DNA of 5,997 nucleotides, from the NCBI GenBank assembly GCA_016763915.1, contig JAESSX010000323.1:1-5997 (forward strand), in the 5' to 3' direction. The notes beneath the pieces were generated by a model, which ran no database searches, was not told the origin of the DNA, and was given only the letters and a program-made list of their open reading frames with translations. How positions within the stretch are numbered: the stretch's first letter is position 1; each line of letters starts with the position of its first letter. The position numbers and the translations under genes were made by a program. Shown here in pieces: positions 1 through 5,997 of the stretch. Source of the stretch: Rhodospirillales bacterium (GTDB taxonomy: Bacteria; Pseudomonadota; Alphaproteobacteria; Rhodospirillales_A; Casp-alpha2).

Positions 1-1332
1 GCCGGTTTCCTCGACCGGCGGTGGGCAATCACCCCCAAGGGTCGATTGCAGCGACGAAATCAGGAAAGACGCGCTGAGTAAGATGGAGGACAACCACCAG
101 CCCTGCCAGATGCCGAAGCTGACCGAACCTAAAGACAGCGCAGTCGTGAACAGGCCAAAAGCGACGGCGCGGGAAGTGCGGTTCTTAATCCCCCGGTCAA
201 TAGCGCGAAGGATGGAAAGCAACAGCCCGAGCCCAACCAAAGCCCCCACCGCGCCCAGTTCCAGCCACAACTGGAGAATCGCGTTGTGCGGATGCAGCGG
301 GATCGGCTCATATTGTACCTGAAAGAAATCTCCGTTAATGCCCTTGGGGAATGTGTATGTCACCCTGTCCTTGTTATTGTAAAGTCCGCGCGCCGTATCA
401 AACCCGCCGCCGAGAAGCGGTTTCTGTTTGATGTGTCCGACCGTATTGTTCCAGATCACGATGCGATGCGCCGATGACGACGACAACCAGGACAATTTAG
501 TTTTCATCATCAACGGATTGGGCAGCAGGCCTGGAATCGCGGGCGTCACCAACACGCCAAGGGCAACCCCAGCACCCAACACCCAGGGGGCCCACCGCGG
601 CCAGGCCAAGGTGGTTGTAAAGACCACCGCGCCAACTGCAAAACTCAAGACAACAGCATCCGCATAGGTCTGGGAAATCAGGCCGATGCCGGCAAGAATT
701 GCGGGAATGAAAACGAAAGACGAAAACCGCGCCCACATGACCAGCGCCCACGACCAGAAAAACAACGCCGTCGCCGCCATGCCGGGATTCAAAACATTCG
801 TGTGATCGCCGAAAACGTTAAAGGTGCCTCTTTGAATCAGTCCGTACATGGCCTGCGTCAGCCAGGCGTCGGAGGCAAATTCAACGGCGATCAGGGGAAA
901 CCCGATGACACCACCAAGAATGATACCGTTCTGAAACACCCTTTTCTCACCCGCACCAAGCGCCGCCCCGGCGGCAAATAAAACGGCACCGCCGAAGAAT
1001 GTTCCAACAAGGGAAAAGCCTGTCTTCAGGGTTTCATCCGGCGTGAACGACCAAAACCATGACACCAGCGCCCAGGAAACCAGTGCCCCCAGAGCAACCG
1101 TCACGGGGCCGAGAACAAACGGTATGGCGCGGTTGCGCCAAAGCCCGAGGACAAGGCAGGAAACTGCCGCTACCGCGAACAGGGGCGCTAATCCCTTGGA
1201 CAGAAAAACTCCGACCGGGAGAAACAAAGCCGCCGCCAGGCCGAGGATATGACCATTGTGGATAGGGAATTTTTTTATTTCAGTCACGGTATCAAATAAA
1301 TTTTTACCCGGGGGGGGTTTAAGCGAATGCAC
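1..1332 (-). CDS. O-antigen ligase / polymerase family membrane protein (Wzy_C, WaaL-like), 3' end outside window
   Basis: The frame is open without a stop from the left edge to a GTG at 1332 (444 codons). A second in-frame GTG at 1287 (429 codons) gives a cleaner N-terminus, starting MTEIKKFP. Neither has a convincing ribosome site, so the start is undecided. The protein is a succession of hydrophobic segments. Counted from the 1287 start, residues 274-295 (HRIVIWN...PLLGGG) and the HPHN motif at 332-335, followed by LQLWLELGAVG, are the hallmark of the large periplasmic loop of the Wzy_C family (R and H residues needed for transfer in WaaL). Family members move undecaprenyl-PP-linked glycan to lipid A core, to protein, or onto a growing polymer; which acceptor cannot be told from sequence. 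The reading ends in a tail (PPPVEETG) at the edge, after a last hydrophobic segment, so little is probably missing. It is transcribed away from the DPA operon. Confidence 0.88.
   Translation of the reverse strand, partial: MHSLKPPPGKNLFDTVTEIKKFPIHNGHILGLAAALFLPVGVFLSKGLAPLFAVAAVSCLVLGLWRNRAIPFVLGPVTVALGALVSWALVSWFWSFTPDETLKTGFSLVGTFFGGAVLFAAGAALGAGEKRVFQNGIILGGVIGFPLIAVEFASDAWLTQAMYGLIQRGTFNVFGDHTNVLNPGMAATALFFWSWALVMWARFSSFVFIPAILAGIGLISQTYADAVVLSFAVGAVVFTTTLAWPRWAPWVLGAGVALGVLVTPAIPGLLPNPLMMKTKLSWLSSSSAHRIVIWNNTVGHIKQKPLLGGGFDTARGLYNNKDRVTYTFPKGINGDFFQVQYEPIPLHPHNAILQLWLELGAVGALVGLGLLLSILRAIDRGIKNRTSRAVAFGLFTTALSLGSVSFGIWQGWWLSSILLSASFLISSLQSTLGGDCPPPVEETG
1310..1317. repeat. Homopolymer of eight G (C8 on the minus strand)
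   Basis: There are eight consecutive G on the plus strand, preceded by CCC. The tract lies between the two candidate GTG starts (1332 and 1287) of the minus-strand ligase-like gene. If the upstream start is used, the C8 run sits within codons 6-8 of the gene and a one-base slip would shift the frame. If the downstream start is used, it lies in the leader. Confidence 0.7.
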
Positions 1333-1457
1333 CGGACACTAATCTCAATCACCCCCTAAACCAAGACGAGATGAGAAGCAGGGGCAAAAACCTCAGACCG
1401 GCATTTCCTTTCATAACCTTTGTATTCATGGCGATAGAATGATTTTCTTACGCAACC

Positions 1458-1472
1458 CTCTAGAGCACTCTA
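1458..1472. promoter_or_regulatory. CTCTA / TAGAG repeat cluster, possible operator
   Basis: CTCTA occurs at 1458-1462 and again at 1468-1472, exactly ten bases apart. Between them TAGAG (1461-1465) forms an inverted repeat with each copy: CTCTAGAG is an 8-base palindrome, and TAGAG-CA-CTCTA is a 12-base imperfect one. It lies 12 bases upstream of the -35 hexamer at 1484, a position suited to an activator or repressor on one face of the helix. The repeats are short and could be chance. Confidence 0.25.
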
Positions 1473-1483
1473 TTCTTTAGAAG

Positions 1484-1513
1484 TTGACAGTGCATGATCG
1501 GCAATTTTAACCT
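1484..1513 (+). promoter_or_regulatory. Candidate sigma-70 promoter for the dprE1-like operon
   Basis: TTGACA at 1484-1489 is a perfect -35 consensus. The best -10 at an 18-base spacing is TAACCT (1508-1513), which keeps only the first T, the second A and the final T. The -35 is convincing and the -10 is weak. The site is correctly placed to transcribe the stub and the operon to its right. No other good promoter is seen before 1741. Confidence 0.4.
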
Positions 1514-1518
1514 GAACT

Positions 1519-1744
1519 TTGGAATGGCAATGTCTTCCTATCCACGCAGGTCCCATGATTTTATTATGGCTGATGGCCGTACGCGGAGGTCACGCCATCT
1601 CTGTGTTATCGGCTGTACCGGCGCAATCTGATGGCGGTCAATGGTATCGTCACCGACGGCTGGGAGCAGCAGGCGGAGATCCTGTCCCACGCCATCTCCG
1701 TGATCTGGCCGATTTTTGCCCGGCGGTTGTTTCGCGAAACATGA
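1519..1744 (+). pseudogene. Stub of an unidentified gene, translationally coupled to dprE1
   Basis: Two frames show protein-like stretches. From a TTG at 1519 the frame reads through PMILLWLMAVRGGHAIS (about 1552-1605), a hydrophobic N-terminus resembling the start of the GT-C protein encoded further on (LSLVLMVVRGASAIS). In a different frame, open from 1574 after a TGA at 1571, the text becomes protein-like (YRRNLMAVNGIVTDGWEQQ and onward to ARRLFRET) and stops with TGA at 1742-1744, overlapping the ATG of the next gene (ATGA). An overlapping stop of this kind is what the 3' end of an upstream operon gene looks like. I infer a gene that lost most of its middle, or two genes joined by deletion, with a frame change between the pieces. 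A short intact ORF from ATG 1631 (37 codons) is an alternative. I do not recognise the C-terminal piece. Confidence 0.45.
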
Positions 1745-3057
1745 AGCAAGCCCTCACCAGCCTTGATCGCGCATTTTCCTGCCAGACGGATGTTATCCGG
1801 CCGGACCGCTATCGACAGTTGCTGGCCCTTGGCGAAAACGAAACCTTGGCGGCACAGGGCGGGGCCACCGCCTACGCCGCCACCAGCTTCGGTGGCGGGT
1901 CAAAAGTCGTCAATATGAGTCGCTTTAACCGCTTGCTGGGATTTGACTCGAAAACCCTGGTTGTTGAAGCGGAAGCCGGCATTACGCTGGACAAGCTGTT
2001 CCGTTTTTTGACCCCGCGGGGTTACATGGTGCCTATCATGCCGGGACATCCTTACGTTTCCCTCGGCGGATGCATCGCTGGAAATGTTCACGGGAAAAAT
2101 CAATTCCGCGAGGGCGTCTTTTCCGAAATCGTCGAGGAGATTCGTCTTTTCCACCCTGCCCACGGGATTATGGTTTTGAACAAGAATTCTGAACCGGATA
2201 TTTTTGAATTGACCTGCGGCGGGCACGGACTAACAGGAATTATCCTTTCCGCAAAAATCAGGGTCTCGGAGCTTACGGGAAATTGCATTGAGGTCACGCA
2301 TATCCCTGCCGAAGACCTGGAGGATACCTTCCGACTGCTGAACCAGAACAAAGATTCTTTTGATTTGGTACATAGTTGGAATGACCTGTCGCGCTTCGAT
2401 CGCGCTATGGGGCGGGGTTATATTGTTGCCGGTAAATTCATCACCCGGGACAGGCCCGCGAAGGCGCCCGACTATATCCGGCCTATTGACCCCCTTCGCC
2501 GGAGCCCCCTGTATTTTCCGCTGATCAACCGGCTGACCCTGCCTCTGTTGAATGGCGTCTATTACCGGTCAACCTGTAACGAACGCCCCCGGACCCTGGA
2601 TTTGTACGACGCGCTTTTTCCGGCCTGGAACAAACCCTTATATTTCAATTCCTACGGTCGACAGGGTTTTCTGGAGCCCCAGGTTCTGGTCCCCAACGCG
2701 AGCAGCGCCGAGTACCTGGCCGAATTTGAGGCTCTCCTTCGCCGCCATCGCCACCCCTTCGGTGTGGCCTCTTTCAAGATTTTCCGAGGACAACAGAAAC
2801 TGCTTCATTACAATGGCTCGGGCATCAGTTATTCGCTGCACATTGCCAATACGGAGGGCGCACGAAAGATGCTCTCGGAAATGGATGAAATTAACATCCG
2901 CCACGGCGTTATTACGAACCTGATAAAAGATTCCAGACTTTCGGCGGACATGGCCCGTGCCCAGTATCCCGAATTCGAAGACTTTGCCTCACGGCTACGA
3001 GCCTTCGATTCGAAAAGGATCTGGAAAACCGCCCTTTCCGAAAGGCTTGGGTTATGA
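1741..3057 (+). CDS. dprE1: DprE1-type FAD-dependent decaprenylphosphoryl-ribose 2'-oxidase
   Basis: This is a 438-residue VAO/PCMH-type flavoprotein predicted to oxidise polyprenylphosphoryl-beta-D-ribose at C2', the first half of its epimerisation to the arabinose donor. The FAD-binding N-terminal half carries AQGGATAYA (38-46), then PGHPYVSLGG (101-110) followed by NVHGKN (115-120); the His117-Gly-Lys-Asn signature matches DprE1. Near the C-terminus, IKDSR places Lys396 at the position of the catalytic lysine (Lys418 in Mycobacterium tuberculosis, from memory). Ser365 sits exactly 31 residues before it, where mycobacterial DprE1 has Cys387. The frame is open back to 1519, but homology begins just after the ATG at 1741 (RPDRYRQLL at 20-28), and that ATG overlaps the preceding TGA, so I choose 1741. 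The length is close to the family's roughly 460 residues. The 3' end overlaps the reductase start (ATGA at 3054). Confidence 0.88.
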   Translation: MKQALTSLDRAFSCQTDVIRPDRYRQLLALGENETLAAQGGATAYAATSFGGGSKVVNMSRFNRLLGFDSKTLVVEAEAGITLDKLFRFLTPRGYMVPIMPGHPYVSLGGCIAGNVHGKNQFREGVFSEIVEEIRLFHPAHGIMVLNKNSEPDIFELTCGGHGLTGIILSAKIRVSELTGNCIEVTHIPAEDLEDTFRLLNQNKDSFDLVHSWNDLSRFDRAMGRGYIVAGKFITRDRPAKAPDYIRPIDPLRRSPLYFPLINRLTLPLLNGVYYRSTCNERPRTLDLYDALFPAWNKPLYFNSYGRQGFLEPQVLVPNASSAEYLAEFEALLRRHRHPFGVASFKIFRGQQKLLHYNGSGISYSLHIANTEGARKMLSEMDEINIRHGVITNLIKDSRLSADMARAQYPEFEDFASRLRAFDSKRIWKTALSERLGL

Positions 3058-3784
3058 AATCAATCATTGTCGGCGCTTCGGCGGGGCTCGGTCGGGCATT
3101 GGCGGAGGAGTTGGCGCGCCGCCGACACGACCTCTATCTGATTTCTTCCGACCAACGCGACCTCGACGCCATGGCCAGCGATCTGGCGTTGACCAACGGC
3201 ATCACGGTCCACACCCTGGCCATGGATCTGGTCAACACCGACGCGGAAAAAATCCGCAACGATTTCTTTCAAAACTTCGATCATCTCGATTGTTTGTTCC
3301 TGATCTCGGGCTACAGCGATAACCGTGATGCGGGACCGGTCGAGCCCGAGCTGTTGGAACGGATCATCGCTGTAAATTTCACCTCGGGCGTACAAATCGC
3401 CAATGCATTTTCGGCGGATCTGGCGGACCGTCCGCAAGGGCATATCGTCGGCATCGGGTCCGTCGCCGCGGCCCGCGGACGAGGCAAAAATTCCATTTAC
3501 GGGGCCAGCAAACGGGGCCTGGAATTCTACTTCGAAGCCCTGCGGCACTATCTGGCCGATAACCCGTGCCGGGTGCAGTTTTACCGCGTCGGCTATATGG
3601 CGACCCATATGTTGGGCGACCAAAAGACCCTGCTGCCGGTAGCCGACCCCGAACACATTGCGCGGACATCGCGAACCGGCTTGGCGGGGCGTCGGGAATG
3701 CGCTATCTGCCGGGTTGGTGGGGCTGGGTCATGCGGATTTTCGCTGCCTTGCCCTGGCCTGTTTTCAAACGCCTGGACCTGTAG
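3054..3784 (+). pseudogene. dprE2: DprE2-type short-chain dehydrogenase, frameshifted near its C-terminus
   Basis: This SDR-family NAD(P)H reductase is expected to reduce the 2'-keto intermediate made by DprE1, giving polyprenylphosphoryl-D-arabinose. GAAAGG at 3040-3045 is a well-placed ribosome site. Visible motifs are GASAGLG (7-13), the VNFTSG helix with Asn108, Ser136 in GIGSVAAA, and the YGASK catalytic pair Tyr149/Lys153. After ADPEHIA (about codon 203, near 3661) the frame degenerates. The adjacent frame then gives a natural continuation, ADIANRLGGASGMRYLPGWW, ending with LPWPVFKRLDL and TAG at 3782-3784. One missing base at about 3661 accounts for this and restores about 243 residues, close to the family's roughly 254. 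The lost part is the hydrophobic, probably membrane-associating tail; catalytic residues precede it. Without correction the reading runs through into the next gene and stops at 4409. This is a real mutation or a sequencing error. Confidence 0.85.
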
Positions 3785-3814
3785 GGATGCTCCCTTAAGC
3801 GCCGTCCAGAACCG

Positions 3815-3820
3815 TGAGGA
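3815..3820 (+). promoter_or_regulatory. Ribosome binding site for the GT-C gene
   Basis: TGAGGA contains a good Shine-Dalgarno core (GAGGA, 3816-3820). No ATG follows in the GT-C frame. The best-spaced start is the TTG at 3831, ten bases after the core, just upstream of the first membrane segment. The CTG at 3828 and the TTG at 3846 are less likely. Confidence 0.5.
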
Positions 3821-3830
3821 TTATTGTCTG

Positions 3831-5360
3831 TTGCCTCGCCTATCCTTGAACACACTCAATATTTCCGCCTTGGCGGCCGTTGGGCTCAGCCTTGTTTTGA
3901 TGGTCGTGCGCGGCGCCTCGGCGATTTCCTTCTCCGAACCCCTGCAACTAACCACCAGCGGTGCAGAGTCGGAATTTATTTATTCCGTATGGACGTATGT
4001 AAATGGGTTAGTCCTGTATACCGACCAGACGAAGATTCCCTTCACCGCCACGTTCTACAATTGGCTGTTCTATGTCTTTTACGGGGAAATCTCGGGCACG
4101 GTTCTCCGGATCTTTTCCCTTGCCGACGATTGGTTGCCGACGGTCACCAGGCTGATAACCCTTGCCGGGGGCATCCTTGGTTCGGCGCTCGCCTATCATA
4201 CCTTCGTCGCCCTGTTGAAAATCGAGGGCCGGGGCCTGAAGGTGCTGGCGGCGGCCTTCGCAATCTACCTGTTTTTCGGTCCCCTGCCCGGATTCTTCGC
4301 CTTCACGACGCGGCCCGACACCTGGGCCATCGTCTTAGACATTGCCGCCATTTTCATTTTCCTGACCCTTTACCGGAACAAGCCCCAGGCCGCGGTTCTG
4401 TTTTTTTGAGGACTGACCTCTGCCGCGTGGAGCTTCAAACAGATTTTCGTTTTTGGTCCCGGGACCGTCGGGCTTTTTCTGTTGCTCAACCGGGACTGGA
4501 GACATCTGGCTATTCTGGTTTTTGTCACGTGGGGGGCCTGGGGGATAACGCTCTGGGCCGGCGGGCCGGCCTATATCCGGTTGCTGACCTACCAGGACAG
4601 CGTGGTCACGCTATCGTCGGAACCGATGGTCAGAAGCTTCACCAATTTCGCCATCAAGTTCCTTCCGGGCCTGGCCGGACTGGCCTCACTGGCCGTCATT
4701 CCGTCCGTGCGAGGGGCGGCCATGGACGCCATCCGTCAGGACGATGTCGCCAGGATGGCCGCTCTCGGCCTGTTGCTCACTACGGGGATTTCGCTGGCCG
4801 CCAGCTTTAAAGTCGGCGCCGCCGAATATTATTTCATGCCCCTGACCTACTATGCAGCCCTTTTAGTTTTGGCGGTTCTGTCCCGGTTATCAAAAGCATC
4901 GGCCGTCCCCAGCGCCGCGTGGGGCTTGCTGTCCTTGGGCTGGATAGCGGCTTTCCTGGCTGTTGCATCGGTGCTTCTGGGATATAAAGGCGTGTTGTCC
5001 GTGCGCAATACCCACGAACTAGTCCGGGCGGCCAAACCCTGTCTCCTGGCGCTGAAACAGCCGGCCTTCGTCGGCAACCCCATGCTGTCGCTGCCATGGA
5101 TCATGCCCGCAAAACATCACTTTGTTCTTCATTACCACTACTTTACGGACCATGCGGCCGGCATCAAAATGGAACAGGGTGGAATTGGCGGCTTGATGGA
5201 CAGCGGTTATTTTGCCACGCTGGCTTTTCAATCGAAGGTCGACCGTTATGACGGAGCCGACTTGAAACAATACCAGATCCGGCCTCAAACCTGTCCGGGT
5301 CTGGTGATATATGATCGCATTAATGGCCCGATCTCAAAGGGAAGTTCGCCGAAATCATGA
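3831..5360 (+). pseudogene. GT-C type multipass membrane glycosyltransferase, interrupted by an in-frame TGA
   Basis: The frame from TTG 3831 to TGA 5360 spans 510 codons with one internal stop, TGA at 4407-4409 (codon 193). Protein-like sequence continues in the same frame on both sides: ...QAAVLFF, stop, GLTSAAWSFKQIFVFGPG. This indicates one gene with a nonsense change; GGA to TGA is the simplest. The architecture is GT-C: a first membrane segment (about 11-33), a first outer loop with acidic residues (SGAESEF, Glu46/Glu48) leading to YVNGLVLYTDQT, an RPD motif at 161-163, SFKQ at 201-204, further membrane segments around KVGAAEYYFMPLTYY, and a soluble C-terminal domain facing the periplasm. 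Such enzymes use polyprenyl-phosphate sugars. Lying directly after dprE1/dprE2, it is likely an arabinofuranosyltransferase using DPA; that substrate is inferred. As written, only the first 192 residues are made. The 3' end overlaps the next ATG (ATGA). Confidence 0.75.
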
Positions 5361-5997
5361 CCGCGGCAAAAGACATTGTCATTCTGACGGCGACCTATAA
5401 CGACTGGGATAATTTTCAGCCGTTTTTAAAGTCGCTGGACGCGGTCCTGGGCCAGGCGTCGCTTTCTGCCCGGGTCGTCGTTATCGATGACGGGTCCTCG
5501 TTCCCGACCGACGACACGGCCTCAATATCCCAGGACTATGACGCCATAAGCCAGGTCACCGCCGTCACCCTGACCCGCAACATGGGCAACCAGCGCGCGA
5601 TCGCCATCGGCCTTGGCTATATCGCCAAGGAAATGCCCTGCGATTATTTGGTGATCATGGATTCCGATATGGAGGACCTGCCGGAATACGTACCCCAACT
5701 AGTCGAGCGCGCCGGCGAAACCAATTCCAAAGTTATTTTCGCCGAACGAACCCGCCGAGCCAATCACAGGACCTTCAAGATATTTTACGGGCTCTATAAA
5801 TCCCTCTACCGGATGTTGACCGGAATGCCGATTTCCATCGGCAATTTCAGCGCCGTTCCAGGGCGGCTGGTCCGGCGAATCGCTGGCATCTCCGAAATCT
5901 GGAGCCATTTTCCCGCCGGCATAATGCGCGCCAAGATTCCCTTTGATACGCTTCCGTCCTCACGCGGCCCGCGCCTGCACGGCGAAAGCAAAATGAA
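5357..5997 (+). CDS. Family 2 glycosyltransferase (GT-A fold), 3' end outside window
   Basis: 213 complete codons run to the right edge without a stop. The ATG overlaps the stop of the GT-C gene (ATGA at 5357). Purine-rich AAGGGAAG at 5337-5344 is a distant, weak ribosome site, so translational coupling is likely. The N-terminus DIVILTATYNDWDNF and VVVIDDGSS (Asp44-Asp45) form the nucleotide-binding start of the GT-A fold. RNMGNQRAIAIGL precedes MDSDMEDLPEY, whose Asp102-x-Asp104 is the metal-binding DxD. The segment GNFSAVPGRL and the HGESKM at the edge match the acceptor-side motifs of dolichol-phosphate-mannose-synthase-like GT2 enzymes. No membrane segment is seen in the part present. It could load a sugar on polyprenyl phosphate for a GT-C enzyme, or extend a lipid-linked glycan in the cytoplasm; sequence does not decide. 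Confidence 0.88.
   Translation, partial: MTAAKDIVILTATYNDWDNFQPFLKSLDAVLGQASLSARVVVIDDGSSFPTDDTASISQDYDAISQVTAVTLTRNMGNQRAIAIGLGYIAKEMPCDYLVIMDSDMEDLPEYVPQLVERAGETNSKVIFAERTRRANHRTFKIFYGLYKSLYRMLTGMPISIGNFSAVPGRLVRRIAGISEIWSHFPAGIMRAKIPFDTLPSSRGPRLHGESKM

Larger units (their letters stand above)
1333..1740. other. Divergent intergenic region
   Basis: About 400 bases separate the minus-strand ligase-like gene from the plus-strand dprE1-like gene. The right half contains a perfect TTGACA hexamer (1484-1489), a CTCTA/TAGAG repeat cluster (1458-1472) and a probable gene stub (1519-1744). In the left half (1333-1450) I see no strong promoter for the minus-strand gene, no terminator hairpin, and only a 26-residue minus-strand reading frame (1349-1429) without a ribosome site. 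Confidence 0.6.

Noticed and set aside
83..1265. Several short plus-strand and minus-strand reading frames across the left part
   Set aside because: They are shadows of the long minus-strand ligase-like frame, which explains the whole stretch with clear family motifs.
1290..1320. Possible terminator at the AT-rich/poly-G stretch
   Set aside because: CCC next to G8 gives no stable stem with a T-run on the correct side, and both flanking genes point away from it.
1349..1429. 26-residue minus-strand small ORF with a hydrophobic middle
   Set aside because: It has no ribosome binding site, and short hydrophobic frames arise readily by chance; nothing in its context supports it.
1519..1740. N-terminal 74-codon extension of the dprE1-like gene from TTG 1519
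   Set aside because: The extension is not like DprE1, contains a frame-shifted fragment of another gene, and the family homology starts right after the ATG at 1741, which overlaps a stop codon in operon style.
1900..3656. Minus-strand frames opposite dprE1 and dprE2 (for example 3060-3656)
   Set aside because: They are antisense shadows of strongly supported plus-strand genes, with no recognisable motifs.
3655..3670. Programmed ribosomal frameshift joining the two parts of the reductase
   Set aside because: No X-XXY-YYZ slippery heptamer or stop-codon pause site is present near 3661; a plain deletion or sequencing error is simpler.
4407..4409. TGA read as tryptophan (alternative code) or as selenocysteine
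   Set aside because: TGA also ends the dprE1-like gene, the stub and the GT-C gene at overlapping starts, so it acts as a stop here. I see no obvious SECIS-like hairpin just after it, and no GT-C enzyme is known to me to use selenocysteine.
4482..5360. Independent membrane protein starting at TTG 4482
   Set aside because: It continues, in the same frame, the protein interrupted at 4407-4409, and the 24 codons between the TGA and 4482 are clearly protein-like (AAWSFKQIFVFGPG).

Overview
The window looks like part of a cell-surface polysaccharide or glycoconjugate locus of a moderately GC-rich Gram-negative bacterium. An alphaproteobacterium (Rhodospirillales-like) is my best guess. It rests on the O-antigen-ligase-type membrane protein, the codon usage and the gene style, not on any marker gene. 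No RNA gene, complete insertion sequence or CRISPR array is visible.

Layout. Positions 1-1332 on the minus strand hold the N-terminal 429-444 codons of an O-antigen ligase/polymerase family (Wzy_C, WaaL-like) membrane protein that runs off the left edge. Positions 1333-1740 form a divergent intergenic region. It has a perfect TTGACA -35 hexamer facing right, a small CTCTA/TAGAG repeat cluster, and what looks like the wreck of a small or truncated gene whose stop codon overlaps the next start. From 1741 to the right edge, a tightly packed plus-strand operon reads: DprE1-type FAD oxidoreductase (1741-3057), DprE2-type short-chain reductase (3054-3784), GT-C type multipass membrane glycosyltransferase (3831-5360), and GT2 glycosyltransferase (5357 to the edge). 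Three of the junctions are ATGA overlaps.

Function. DprE1 and DprE2 together epimerise polyprenyl-phosphoryl ribose to polyprenyl-phosphoryl D-arabinofuranose (DPA) through a 2-keto intermediate. A GT-C enzyme directly downstream is the expected kind of user of such a lipid-linked donor, so the cluster probably makes and transfers D-arabinofuranose (or a similar furanose) onto a surface glycan or protein. This is known from mycobacterial arabinan, from Azorhizobium Nod factor, and from pilin arabinosylation in some Pseudomonas strains. The UbiA-type phosphoribosyltransferase that would make the DPR substrate is not seen here.

State of the genes. Two adjacent genes in the operon are broken as written: the dprE2-like gene by a single-base frameshift near 3661, and the GT-C gene by an in-frame TGA at 4407-4409. 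A third, unidentified gene is reduced to a stub before dprE1. Either the locus is decaying or the assembly carries errors here. The frameshift also creates a misleading long reading frame (3054-4409) that joins the reductase to the glycosyltransferase, and the TGA makes the GT-C remainder (4482-5360) look like a separate gene.
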